Assembly (NCBI RefSeq): GCF_013522825.1
Contig: NZ_JAAMQZ010000026.1
Location: forward strand, 1-64,000
From: Stutzerimonas stutzeri
Lineage (GTDB): Bacteria; Pseudomonadota; Gammaproteobacteria; Pseudomonadales; Pseudomonadaceae
Reading direction: 5' to 3'
DNA length: 64,000 nucleotides
Shown here: one piece after another, positions 43,328 through 51,020 of the stretch
Layout: the number at the start of each line of letters is the position of its first letter
Position numbering within the stretch: the first letter of the stretch is position 1
Notes under the pieces: model-generated
Told to the model about the DNA's origin: nothing
The model's database searches: none
The model's input: the letters and a program-made list of their open reading frames with translations, nothing else
Translations under genes and position numbers: made by a program

Positions 43328-45953
43328 ATCTCATATCTTCCTCAGCTTTTCTCTTCACCGCGTCAACATCGAAACCCTCTAGCCTCTGCAAGTTCCGGTC
43401 TAGCGTGTTGAGCCGCGTCTCACCCTGCGTTATCTGAAGTCTACTTCCACTTCCTGTCACGTCCTCAAGCGATACGGTGTTCGCGGTTGGCAGCCGCCCT
43501 GCAAGATTCAGCATACCGATCCACTCAGACAGATCCACACGGGACCAATCCATTTGCGCCATCTGAGCTGGCGTAATTCCTTCGCACGTAGGTGACTTCA
43601 CGTCACCCCATCCCAAACCCAGTTGCTCACGGGCTGACTCTTGAATGATCCGGGCCACAACCGAGCCGAAGCAGCAATAGGCTTCTCGTTTTTCGACGCA
43701 AGAGCCAAGAGCTTCGGATGCGCAATAGCTGCCAACGAAGTGGCATTGCCGCGTTTCTTTTTTTGCACCCAGCTCGAATTCCTTCTGTTCGCATTCCCAG
43801 ATGATGTTGATCAGCAGATCCACGATCACGTAAACCATGTACACCCAGCCGATGATGTTCACAACCATCGCAGCTTGCGACCCCAGACCGGTAACCGCGC
43901 CATCTGCTCCGGTGGCAAATACCGCGTCGGCCGCAGCCGTCGCCCCCATCTCAACCATCGCGTCATAAGCCTGCTGCATGAGCCATTGCTGAAGTTCGCT
44001 CATCAGGGTTTCCTGTACCGCGCCCTCAAAGCCCTTCTGGAACGCAGCAGTGGCGCTATCCACAATGGTGCCCCACTGGCCCTTGATAACCGAGGAGCCA
44101 ACAGACATCGCCGCTTCAGTACCCGCAGCCCAGTACCCCGGAGCAAAGAGATTTCCTGTCCTGCTCAATGCCTCGAGCGAGCTGGTCATCTTCAGTGTAT
44201 TCATCGTCAGATTCACATAGTCGAAGATGGACACGCTTTCTGGGGCTTCACAGCAGTCGACGTAGCCACCCAGCGCCTTCTTGCACTCCATAGCCTCGCC
44301 TTTGAACACCTTGCAGTCATTGGCCTGGTTGATATCGGTACCATCACCACCGCAGTCCAAGTCGTGCTCAGCAAACTGAGCAACCTGAAGCATGGCCACC
44401 GCATAGGCAAAATCGCCGCTTTTCGTGTTCGACGAGTCGAAACACTCACTGCCCATACAGCGCGCCCCACCAGGGCATTCGATTTGTGCCCCAGTGTTCA
44501 CGATGGTTTCGTAGCTGGTGTCATAACCGCAGTCCCAGACCTCCTCGAAGGCATAGCACGAGCCTGTCTCGCCTTTTGCGCCATCAATACAGCCTTGAGA
44601 GATAAAACCACAGCTGGGATTCTGCTCGTATTGGGTGCAGGTATTCAGGTTACCGCCATCATTTGAGGGGCACCGCTGCACACCCTGGGCGTCCGTGTAG
44701 CAATCCATATTCCCCTTGTAGTAGGAGCACTCGGCGCTTACCTGGGCCTTCTTGCAAAGAGGATCAATGCTCGGGTGCGGGGATGGTGGCATGTCAGAAC
44801 GGCAGATCTGAACGCCATTGGTTTCGGTACACCCGTTAGCATCAACTGCCGGCATAGAGGTGCACGACATCTGTGCGTTGGTGCAGAACCCATCCTTGAT
44901 CATGTCGAACATTGGCAGGCGCTCTTCTGGGCCCCAGCCTTTATCAACGAACGCCTTTGCCGGGTCATAGATGATCTTGATGCGGGCGTAACCCTCACCA
45001 CCACCGGTAACCGAGGTGCGGGTTTTGAACGTGATCACGTCATCATCGCTGCCGAACTTGTCAGTGATCACCTTGTTCGGAGCTACGTTCCAGCTTGTTC
45101 CGCGTTCGCAGCTTCCAGCTGTTTCCGGCGGGAAGACACCAGGTGTGTGCGTCCAAAGCATTTCGTCATTGAAAAGGATTTGGAAATAATCGTCGAAAAC
45201 AGCTCTGTCGACGGTAGCTGAAATAATGGCGTCCTTGGCTATCACGCGGAATCGGGTGTACTCCTCATAGATTTTGCAGTTCCCGCTCCAGTAGTTGTCT
45301 CCTACCGTGCCGACCCAGATGTACAAGCAACCTGGTCCGCACGACTGAAAGTTTGGCTGCCCGGAAACGTATTCGATTACACCTACCTTGTAGTCATGCA
45401 GGAACTCAACGTTTCCGCCTTGATCCACGACGCGCTCACATGTTTTGTAATTGGCAACATGGGCGTTTTTCGTCACGTTCTCAAAAACTTCGGTAGAGGT
45501 GCAGTCCGCGAAGTTCTGCTTAAACCCATCCATGAAGTCAGGGGAACGAACTTGATCAGCCTGATTGAGCATAGGGTCGTTGGAGAGATCTACCGACATG
45601 CGGTTGCCGCTGTCGATCAGGGTTCGGTATGCCTCTCCCTCAGAGGACGATTCCGATTGGAGGCGGGTATTTGCTCGCAACCCGAGATCGATCGTCTTCA
45701 CATCGTCGCCGTAGACGTTCTCGAGCGAGGCAGTGTCTCCAGTTTCAGGGAAAAGATCCTGAAGCGTGACGGAGGCGTCCCCACCATCGAATACCTGAAG
45801 TGCCTGCTGGCCTACCGATTGACCGGCCGCAGATCCTGCTGTCACAGCGTCGGCCCAGGCTGTGAAGGTCATGCTGTTGAGATACAGGCCGATCACGGTC
45901 ACGTTGACCAGCCGTCTCAGCGTTGTTTTGAGTGGTTGTCGCATCGATCGCAT
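43326..45953 (-). CDS. traN: TraN, mating-pair stabilisation protein
   Basis: An 875-residue Cys-rich outer-membrane protein with a signal peptide ending near AWA-DA. Typical TraN features are the many paired Cys (CTSTEVFENVTKNAHVANYKTC region, CQFV-like SYCASEALGSCVEKREAYCC near the C-terminus) and the C-terminal pattern CEGITPAQMAQMDWSRVDLSEW. TraN contacts the recipient envelope. Start taken at ATG 45953; ATG 45944 is possible; neither has a good Shine-Dalgarno. It stands alone behind a tra box, away from the main tra block. Confidence 0.92.
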   Translation of the reverse strand: MRSMRQPLKTTLRRLVNVTVIGLYLNSMTFTAWADAVTAGSAAGQSVGQQALQVFDGGDASVTLQDLFPETGDTASLENVYGDDVKTIDLGLRANTRLQSESSSEGEAYRTLIDSGNRMSVDLSNDPMLNQADQVRSPDFMDGFKQNFADCTSTEVFENVTKNAHVANYKTCERVVDQGGNVEFLHDYKVGVIEYVSGQPNFQSCGPGCLYIWVGTVGDNYWSGNCKIYEEYTRFRVIAKDAIISATVDRAVFDDYFQILFNDEMLWTHTPGVFPPETAGSCERGTSWNVAPNKVITDKFGSDDDVITFKTRTSVTGGGEGYARIKIIYDPAKAFVDKGWGPEERLPMFDMIKDGFCTNAQMSCTSMPAVDANGCTETNGVQICRSDMPPSPHPSIDPLCKKAQVSAECSYYKGNMDCYTDAQGVQRCPSNDGGNLNTCTQYEQNPSCGFISQGCIDGAKGETGSCYAFEEVWDCGYDTSYETIVNTGAQIECPGGARCMGSECFDSSNTKSGDFAYAVAMLQVAQFAEHDLDCGGDGTDINQANDCKVFKGEAMECKKALGGYVDCCEAPESVSIFDYVNLTMNTLKMTSSLEALSRTGNLFAPGYWAAGTEAAMSVGSSVIKGQWGTIVDSATAAFQKGFEGAVQETLMSELQQWLMQQAYDAMVEMGATAAADAVFATGADGAVTGLGSQAAMVVNIIGWVYMVYVIVDLLINIIWECEQKEFELGAKKETRQCHFVGSYCASEALGSCVEKREAYCCFGSVVARIIQESAREQLGLGWGDVKSPTCEGITPAQMAQMDWSRVDLSEWIGMLNLAGRLPTANTVSLEDVTGSGSRLQITQGETRLNTLDRNLQRLEGFDVDAVKRKAEEDMR

Positions 45954-45975
45954 GTCCAAAAATGGGGATGCTTCG

Positions 45976-46037
45976 ATGCTAGGGGAAGGGTGAGAAATGA
46001 TGGCGCGGTTTCAGGCAACAAAATCGCCTGAAAAAGC
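45976..46037 (-). promoter_or_regulatory. Tra-box operator and promoter of traN
   Basis: The left half CTTTTTCAGGCG and right half CCTGAAACC (46015-46007) are followed by the -10 hexamer TAGCAT at 45981-45976, 26 bases on. The ten bases GCATCCCCAT just after the -10 box are shared with the traF promoter at the same offset. Confidence 0.78.
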
Positions 46038-46072
46038 AAAGCCCCGGCTGGTGGGGTCACCGGCCGGGGCTC
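46031..46072 (-). terminator. Terminator of the 65-residue gene, merging into the traN tra box
   Basis: GAGCCCCGGC and GCCGGGGCTTTG form a long stem, followed on the minus strand by CTTTTT, which is also the left half-site of the traN box. Confidence 0.78.
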
Positions 46073-46085
46073 GCTGTGTTTTTGA

Positions 46086-46283
46086 TCATGCCTCAGGCAC
46101 TACTAAGACCTGGCCATCACTCGGGATCAAGCGATGAATCACCGCCCATGATTTAACGAACCGGGTATCCGGATCGGAGGACGAAACAGTTCTGGCGATC
46201 TGCTCGGGGACTTTGAACACCCGTCCAGACTCGACCATCAGTTCTTTGAGTTCTTGGCAGAATAGTGCGTTTGCTGCGGTCAT
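46086..46283 (-). CDS. Small hypothetical protein (65 residues)
   Basis: MTAANALFCQELKELMVESG from ATG 46283 with CTGGAGAG 8 bases upstream; the frame extends 6 bp upstream to a TTG that is unlikely to be used. No family recognised. It is the last gene of the 46-54 kb accessory block before traN. Confidence 0.6.
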   Translation of the reverse strand: MTAANALFCQELKELMVESGRVFKVPEQIARTVSSSDPDTRFVKSWAVIHRLIPSDGQVLVVPEA

Positions 46284-46301
46284 GTTCAACTCTCCAGGTG
46301 T

Positions 46302-46349
46302 GGGTGATCCCCAGAGCCCTTCACACGGAAGGGCTCTGGTGGATCACCC
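46302..46349 (-). promoter_or_regulatory. Long leader hairpin
   Basis: GGGTGATC and CCAGAGCCCTTC pair with GAAGGGCTCTGG and GATCACCC, 20 pairs with a small internal loop. It lies before the ribosome-binding site of the 65-residue gene and lacks a T-tract, so it is a structural leader rather than a terminator. Confidence 0.6.
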
Positions 46350-46425
46350 ACGGAGGGTGACCACGCAGCGGTCTAGCCGAAGCTAGACTTGAATCCGTTC
46401 ACTGGGCCAACCCCTGAGGGAAGGC

Positions 46426-46557
46426 TCAGTGGGCCTTGATGTTCGTGCCGTGCTTCTTGTCGAGACGGTCAGCGACCACATAACCGATCACGCCGGTTAG
46501 GGCCAAAGCACCGACAACGCCTACGATTGCGTAAACAAGCATCTGCATCGAGTCCAT
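46426..46557 (-). CDS. Small membrane protein (43 residues)
   Basis: MDSMQMLVYAIVGVVGALAL opens a single predicted membrane helix, followed by VADRLDKKHG and a basic tail. Start ATG 46557 follows AAAGGAGAATGAA. It sits 2 bp after the preceding membrane-protein gene, implying co-expression. Unknown function. Confidence 0.6.
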   Translation of the reverse strand: MDSMQMLVYAIVGVVGALALTGVIGYVVADRLDKKHGTNIKAH

Positions 46558-46558
46558 T

Positions 46559-46765
46559 TCATTCTCCTTTCGGATTGCTCATCGCTGTAATCAAGGATAC
46601 CACCAAATCGGCGATCATCATTACCACGCCAAGCACCAGACAGAACGATACGACAAGCGGATGCGTTCCTGGTGTAACGATGGAAACAAAAGCGGCTGCC
46701 AACAAGCTACAGCCAACGCCCATAAGTGAAGCCTTAATCCAGTCGAATAGTATTTTCTTGTACAT
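46559..46765 (-). CDS. Small membrane protein (68 residues)
   Basis: MYKKILFDWIKASLMGVGCS leads into two hydrophobic segments (about 12-31 and 35-58). The ribosome-binding site GAGGAGT is exactly complementary to ACTCCTC 9 bases farther upstream. Unknown function. Confidence 0.58.
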   Translation of the reverse strand: MYKKILFDWIKASLMGVGCSLLAAAFVSIVTPGTHPLVVSFCLVLGVVMMIADLVVSLITAMSNPKGE

Positions 46766-46772
46766 CTTTTTT

Positions 46773-46820
46773 ACTCCTCAAAAAGACGAGGAGTCCCAAC
46801 GGGATTCCCCGTCAGGGTTT
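46773..46820 (-). promoter_or_regulatory. Structured leader of the 68-residue gene
   Basis: A GC hairpin (CCCTGACGGGG with CCCGTTGGG-like arm) is followed by ACTCCTC (46794-46788) pairing over 7 bp with the Shine-Dalgarno GAGGAGT (46779-46773) around GTCTTTTT-type loop. The TGA stop of the upstream 51-residue gene lies inside the GC hairpin. Confidence 0.62.
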
Positions 46821-46967
46821 AATTATTTCCAACTCCGAGCCGTTCGGCTGAGTTAGAAGAACAACAATAAAGCCATTTGCCTGCGAATAAATCGCATAGG
46901 CAAAGTTCGATTTTTCTGCCAACGATGATGCGCTGCGAACAGCGTCAATTGCGTTTACATGAAACAT
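46812..46967 (-). CDS. Small hypothetical protein (51 residues)
   Basis: MFHVNAIDAVRSASSLAEKS from ATG 46967 with AAGAGGTC upstream; it stops at TGA 46812 inside the following leader hairpin, so ribosomes finishing it would melt that structure. No family recognised. Confidence 0.5.
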   Translation of the reverse strand: MFHVNAIDAVRSASSLAEKSNFAYAIYSQANGFIVVLLTQPNGSELEIIKP

Positions 46968-47036
46968 CGGGACGACCTCTTACGAAGCAAAGACTTCCAG
47001 TAAAACCGAAAGCTTTTTGCCAAGAGCCTTATTGAA

Positions 47037-47171
47037 TCAAAGCGCGTGACGTGCCTTGATCATTTCTGCGGTGTGAGACTGCTGAGCAGTTTCAACGCCT
47101 GCATCGAACGCCTTGAAGCCAAGTTGAATGCCACCAACAACAAGAGCGGTAAGGACGATGAGAGTTTTCAT
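47037..47171 (-). CDS. Small membrane or secreted protein (44 residues)
   Basis: MKTLIVLTALVVGGIQLGFK from ATG 47171: a hydrophobic N-terminus, then a short polar tail. A longer in-frame version starting upstream would run through the leader hairpins and is rejected. The ribosome-binding site GGAGAAC is within a 9-bp leader stem. Confidence 0.55.
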   Translation of the reverse strand: MKTLIVLTALVVGGIQLGFKAFDAGVETAQQSHTAEMIKARHAL

Positions 47172-47174
47172 GGT

Positions 47175-47247
47175 GTTCTCCGTTAGCAAAAGATGCAGAC
47201 GGAGAACCACCCTGGCGGGAAGTAATCTCCCCGCTGCGGGTTTTTTA
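47175..47247 (-). promoter_or_regulatory. Structured leader of the 44-residue gene
   Basis: A GC hairpin (CCC..GCGGG with CCCGC..GGG) precedes GTTCTCCGT (47207-47199), which pairs perfectly over 9 bp with ACGGAGAAC (47183-47175), hiding the Shine-Dalgarno. It is the best-formed example of the leader pattern. Confidence 0.7.
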
Positions 47248-47533
47248 TGCACGCAGAAAAACCAATATCCAGTTGCCTGGATGTCGATAATTTGAGTGCT
47301 ATTTTTAAGCCGGTTTGAAAGCGTGGCTCTGCTTTTTGTGACTCATCACATACATGATGAGAACACTGCCTGAACGCATACACGTTTCAGGCCTTGGCGG
47401 ACATGCTCATGCATGGCGCTAAGTTCTAAGCACAGAGGGCTCTGTGCTGGAGGGGTTCTTGAGAGCTCGACCTGAGGCCCGCTCTATGCCTGCGATGATA
47501 CCAAACCGATGCCCTTTAACAAGATGGCGAACC
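47248..47533. other. Intergenic region with two adjacent CATACA-loop hairpins
   Basis: No convincing gene. CTCATCA-CATACA-TGATGAG (47342-47361) and GCCTGAACG-CATACA-CGTTTCAGGC (47368-47392, one bulged T) are adjacent and share the loop with the hairpin at 5847-5869. The region probably holds the promoter for the 44-residue and following genes. Confidence 0.5.
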
Positions 47534-47564
47534 AAAAAAAAGGGTGACCCGAAGGCCACCCTTT
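47534..47564 (-). terminator. Terminator of the 81-residue gene
   Basis: AAAGGGTGGCC-TTC-GGGTCACCCTTT-like stem followed by TTTTTTGG on the minus strand; one of the few typical terminators in the accessory block. Confidence 0.82.
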
Positions 47565-47569
47565 CACAC

Positions 47570-47815
47570 TCATAGCCCATTAGGTGAGAACACCTTGTGG
47601 CCGCATTTATTCCGGAAACGGTCAACAACCATCTCCATTGGCTCCTCCAGCTTTATCGGCTGGAAAAAACCTTCTCCCCGCGAGTGCTTCAGGAGGATGA
47701 CGCCCCCTGATGACAGCTCCCATAGGTGAACCTTTGTGCCCCCTTTGGTTACCCAAGCCTTACGGCTTATCGAGGCCTGGCCTTGCAAACGAGCAGCTTC
47801 GAGGATCGCGTTCAT
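47570..47815 (-). CDS. Small hypothetical protein (81 residues)
   Basis: MNAILEAARLQGQASISRKA from ATG 47815, chosen over an in-frame ATG 12 bp upstream because GGAGAAG lies 3 bases before the chosen start and the upstream ATG is inside the leader hairpin. A central HLWELSSGGVILL suggests a small beta domain. Unknown function. Confidence 0.6.
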   Translation of the reverse strand: MNAILEAARLQGQASISRKAWVTKGGTKVHLWELSSGGVILLKHSRGEGFFQPIKLEEPMEMVVDRFRNKCGHKVFSPNGL

Positions 47816-47818
47816 CGA

Positions 47819-47879
47819 CTTCTCCATACATCCATGCAGGGAGAAGCCCCGCGGGGGATTTCTCCCCCTTGGGTTGTGT
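47819..47879 (-). promoter_or_regulatory. Structured leader of the 81-residue gene
   Basis: A GC hairpin of GGGGGAGAAATCCCCC type comes first, then CTTCTCC (47846-47840) pairs over 7 bp with GGAGAAG (47825-47819). Confidence 0.6.
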
Positions 47880-47882
47880 TTT

Positions 47883-48131
47883 TTAGAGTCCTGAATATCT
47901 GCTTTCGAGCTTCAATTTATCCGGTGATACCGGGAACCAGTAGCAATCCCAGTCCAGAAAAATGAAAGCTTCGGGACGAAACTCAGGATCGATCTCTCGG
48001 ACGAATCCCAGGATTTTCTTTCCCTGGATTTCGACTCCGTATCCATTTGTCACCGTCACGGTATCGCCAAGGATGAAGTCGCATGGAACAGGCGCGACTT
48101 TTGCCATCTTTTCTTCAACAAACCGGTGCAT
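47883..48131 (-). CDS. Small hypothetical protein (82 residues)
   Basis: MHRFVEEKMAKVAPVPCDFI from ATG 48131, preferred over three upstream in-frame ATGs because GGAG lies 6 bases upstream. Composition (ILGDTVTVTNGYGVEIQGKK) suggests a small beta-barrel, SH3-like fold. Unknown function. Confidence 0.6.
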   Translation of the reverse strand: MHRFVEEKMAKVAPVPCDFILGDTVTVTNGYGVEIQGKKILGFVREIDPEFRPEAFIFLDWDCYWFPVSPDKLKLESRYSGL

Positions 48132-48136
48132 TTTCA

Positions 48137-48178
48137 TCTCCATTTTCATGGAGAACCCCGCCGGGGTTCCCCGGTAGG
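48137..48178 (-). promoter_or_regulatory. Structured leader of the 82-residue gene
   Basis: TCTCCAT (48154-48148) pairs with ATGGAGA (48143-48137) around a GAAA tetraloop, which hides the Shine-Dalgarno in a compact hairpin. A GC stem built of CCGGGG/CCCCGG blocks precedes it. Confidence 0.66.
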
Positions 48179-48179
48179 G

Positions 48180-48566
48180 TTATTTGCAGATTGCGTTGGC
48201 CAGCTCTTCAGCGTGCAGCAGAGCGTACGCTCTTCGCTCCTGGCTCATGTATGGCCAGCAAGAGCCAACTGCGTCCGAATAGCTCCCGAATGCGTCAATC
48301 CAGTCCCAGTAAATGTTCGTGCTGTCCACACGTCGCATCTGGTCAGCAGCTGGACGAACAAGGCTGAAAACCTTGTACAGCTCGCCACGCTCAACCGCCT
48401 GCTTTACAACCTGAAGCTCGCCTTCCGTCATAGCCTTGCGGCAAACCTTCTCGACGAGAACGCCGGCAGCGCGTTTCAGCAGCCTTTCAACTAGCTTGAC
48501 CACCTGATCGTTACGAGTAACGAACGTCCTGGCTTCGCCGGCCTGGGCATCCTTATAAGCATTCAT
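48180..48566 (-). CDS. Hypothetical protein
   Basis: A 128-residue soluble, helical protein from ATG 48566 (GGAGAATCAG upstream). Its basic N-terminal half (VVKLVERLLKRAAGVLVEKV) may be amphipathic. No family recognised. Confidence 0.6.
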   Translation of the reverse strand: MNAYKDAQAGEARTFVTRNDQVVKLVERLLKRAAGVLVEKVCRKAMTEGELQVVKQAVERGELYKVFSLVRPAADQMRRVDSTNIYWDWIDAFGSYSDAVGSCWPYMSQERRAYALLHAEELANAICK

Positions 48567-48570
48567 CTGA

Positions 48571-48636
48571 TTCTCCATTTCTACGAAACGCAGAAAGGGA
48601 GAAAGCCCGTAGGGGCTTTCCCCCCTATCGGGCTTC
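48571..48636 (-). promoter_or_regulatory. Structured leader of the 128-residue gene
   Basis: TTCTCC-C-TTTCT pairs with AGAAA-T-GGAGAA (11 pairs, one C-T mismatch) over GCGTTTCGT, covering the Shine-Dalgarno at 48576-48571. A GC hairpin with GCCCGATAGGGG and CCCCTACGGGC arms precedes it. Confidence 0.66.
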
Positions 48637-48639
48637 TAT

Positions 48640-49056
48640 TTACTTAAACAGTTCTTTGGCTGCGATTTTCAATGTGGTAGCGCGAACATCTTCGAAGTCG
48701 CACATCATTGCTTCACAACAGACTCGGAAGCTAAACGGATGAACTTCGTCCGAAAGTACCCAATCCATTGCTTCGCGCCAATTCTGCTCACTGACCTGAG
48801 GATGAATGATCTGCCTCAGAGTGATTTTCAGCAGGTATTCCCGCATCCACTCAACGTAATCATCGGTGATTTCGTCTCGTGTCCGCAGGGCTTCCAACTC
48901 AGCGTCTGACATTTCCAGAATGTCGAGAAATCCAAGTTGAAAGACTCGCGCATGGCTTGCCTTTCTCCGTGGTCTCCGCTCAAACGAGCGGCGCTGAATA
49001 ATTACTTGTTCCCCAAACAGATCCAGCAAGGGCAACGCAGTCGCAGTATTTTCCAT
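48640..49056 (-). CDS. Hypothetical protein
   Basis: A 138-residue soluble protein from ATG 49056 behind GAGGAGGTCTGAA; an upstream in-frame ATG overlaps the ribosome-binding site. It is acidic and helical, with a basic patch RSFERRPRRKASHARVF. It lies downstream of the VWA gene. No family recognised. Confidence 0.6.
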   Translation of the reverse strand: MENTATALPLLDLFGEQVIIQRRSFERRPRRKASHARVFQLGFLDILEMSDAELEALRTRDEITDDYVEWMREYLLKITLRQIIHPQVSEQNWREAMDWVLSDEVHPFSFRVCCEAMMCDFEDVRATTLKIAAKELFK

Positions 49057-49084
49057 TTCAGACCTCCTCAAACCGACAGAGGCC

Positions 49085-49112
49085 TCCCACTAGGGAAAGC
49101 CCCTAGTGGGTT
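49085..49112 (-). promoter_or_regulatory. GC leader hairpin before the 138-residue gene
   Basis: CCCACTAGGG-GCTTT-CCCTAGTGGG is a perfect 10-bp stem. CCTC follows and can pair weakly with GAGG of the Shine-Dalgarno, a weaker example of the leader pattern. Confidence 0.55.
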
Positions 49113-49125
49113 GAATGGTTATTTG

Positions 49126-50940
49126 TCAGGCGGCTAATGCTTCGCGAACAAGCTCAAAGAGCGAGTTCTTGAGATTCGCAACCTCCCCAACAGCACGGTA
49201 TTGGCTGAACAATGCTTTCAGGATGTGCTCATTGGCACTTCCGAAACCAAGTCCAATCACTTCGATACCGCTGACCTCACACCGCTGAATAAACTCTTTC
49301 GCTGCATGAGTAGTACCTGCGTTCGGTTCCCCATCCGTTATGACGAAAAGAATCTTCTTCTCGCCCTTCGCACGAAGAACTTCAACAGCAGCCGGCCACA
49401 GTGCTTGCGCAAGAGGCGTACCGCCCTCCGACATCGCACCAAAGCCACCTTCGCTTACCGCCCTGATCAATCGCTCTTTCGGGCTCTTGATCAGTGCGCA
49501 GCGCTCAACGCCATCGTTCGCCTTGTTGGGAAACGACATCGCGCCGGTTGTCACCAGCGGAAGTCCCTCCAGCGCGCTTAGAACCGCATAGACTGCGGCT
49601 TCGGCCTGATCCATCGCAGATTTCATACTCCCCGACTTGTCGAGAAGAATCTGGATCGATGCAGACTGACGCTCTGCTCGAGACTTACTTCTAAACACCC
49701 TCGTTTCGCCGCCCTTCATCATGGCGATACGGCCAGTGTCGATCCGCTTGCCCTGCCGCTTCAGCCGAACACGGCAATCAACCTGCGCCTGTAACAGCCC
49801 ATTAAGGCACTGTCGCAGACCGGCCGATTGCTCGATGCCCAATTGCACACGGCGGACGCTCGCTTGATCGGATCGGTTCCTCCCCCTCCCATCCAGAGAG
49901 AATGGTCGGAGCGGATTACCGTCGCGCACTGCCTTACGGCCTAGCAACTCACCCGCCTTGTCGCCAACTTCCGAGATCAACCCTTTCAGGTCGGCTTCGG
50001 TTGCATCCTTGGCCTGCTCGCGCAGGTTGCTGGCTTCTGGGGAAGGTTTGCCGCTGCCATTGCTGGACTGCGAGGTTTCTTGGCCATCGTCGCCGGCATT
50101 GCTGCCGCTACTTGGTTGGGATTGGTCTTGCGGCTCGGAGCCGGACTGGCCTCCATCAGATGTTTCCTGCTTGGATTCGGGTTGCCCCTCCTCTTTGCCT
50201 TCATCACCTGCACCCGCACCACCGTCTTGCTTCTGCTCCTGCTGCTGATCGCCTCCACCCGACTCTTGCGAGTCCTGAGGAGCACCCTCCGAGCCTTGCT
50301 CGGGCTGCGGTTGCTCATCTTCCTGCTCATCCTCTTGCGAAGGCAGCAGGTCGATAATCGCGTCCACCAGAGCGAGAACATCTGTTGTGCTCTCGCACGT
50401 CAGGGTGTTCTTCACCAGGGTCAGGATCTGATCCGTAAGGTCAGCCCCAAGAAGGGTCTCCATACGGGCCAGGTAGGCTTTTGCTGGAACCTCAAGCTGC
50501 GGTTCCTGGAGTAGCCAGTAACCGCCGTAGAGAATTCCGTTGTGAATCACATGAAGCGCCGGGCAGTCATCCACCTGCTCAGGCCGGAACGGCTCAAGCA
50601 GAACCTTGCGGTTCAGGTAGCGGATGTCCGACTCAGTACCTGGGTACTGATCCATGCTCAATCGTTCAATGCGGATGTCCTCAAGAATGTTCAGCAGATT
50701 CTTGCGGAAGGGTGTCGGGCTTGAGTCGCGAAAGCAGCCCATGTCTGTGTTGCGGACATGGGAGCATTCATGTGCGATGTACCCGAAGGACAGCGGCAGA
50801 TCGTCCTCGGTGAAGGGGACAAATACGTTTTTTCCATCTGTCTTAGCCTGGATACCCTCAACATGCACTTTGACGCCAGTTAGCTCGGCAAGGTGCTGTG
50901 CATAGATCGGAAGAGTGCCGACCAGGGATTGATTGCTCAT
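49126..50940 (-). CDS. CobT-like protein with zincin-type HExxH and C-terminal VWA domain
   Basis: A 604-residue protein. The N-terminal domain has a zinc-metallopeptidase-like motif IAHECSHVRN (H57, E58, H61). The middle (about 205-310) is a Gln/Glu/Ser/Gly-rich linker. The C-terminal von Willebrand A domain has the metal-ion site ILLDKSGSMKSA and the later ITDGEPNAGTTH. CobT-type VWA proteins work with CobS/MoxR-type AAA ATPases, one of which is encoded two genes upstream, with a DUF3150 protein between. Substrate unknown. The Shine-Dalgarno AAAGGAG pairs with CTCCTTT in the leader. Confidence 0.85.
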   Translation of the reverse strand: MSNQSLVGTLPIYAQHLAELTGVKVHVEGIQAKTDGKNVFVPFTEDDLPLSFGYIAHECSHVRNTDMGCFRDSSPTPFRKNLLNILEDIRIERLSMDQYPGTESDIRYLNRKVLLEPFRPEQVDDCPALHVIHNGILYGGYWLLQEPQLEVPAKAYLARMETLLGADLTDQILTLVKNTLTCESTTDVLALVDAIIDLLPSQEDEQEDEQPQPEQGSEGAPQDSQESGGGDQQQEQKQDGGAGAGDEGKEEGQPESKQETSDGGQSGSEPQDQSQPSSGSNAGDDGQETSQSSNGSGKPSPEASNLREQAKDATEADLKGLISEVGDKAGELLGRKAVRDGNPLRPFSLDGRGRNRSDQASVRRVQLGIEQSAGLRQCLNGLLQAQVDCRVRLKRQGKRIDTGRIAMMKGGETRVFRSKSRAERQSASIQILLDKSGSMKSAMDQAEAAVYAVLSALEGLPLVTTGAMSFPNKANDGVERCALIKSPKERLIRAVSEGGFGAMSEGGTPLAQALWPAAVEVLRAKGEKKILFVITDGEPNAGTTHAAKEFIQRCEVSGIEVIGLGFGSANEHILKALFSQYRAVGEVANLKNSLFELVREALAA

Positions 50941-50947
50941 CGTTTAT

Positions 50948-50998
50948 CTCCTTTCTCGCCACCGCGAAAAGGAGTAACCCCGCGAGGAGGGTTACTCC
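50948..50998 (-). promoter_or_regulatory. Structured leader of the VWA gene
   Basis: A GC hairpin (CCCCGCG and CGCGGGG arms) is followed by CTCCTTT (50974-50968), which pairs over 7 bp with the Shine-Dalgarno AAAGGAG (50954-50948). Confidence 0.62.
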
Positions 50999-51020
50999 CA
51001 CGCGGGGTTTGTTTGTGATG

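Noticed and set aside
47419..47628. 69-residue minus-strand reading frame
   Set aside because: It overlaps the 81-residue gene and its terminator and lacks a ribosome-binding site.
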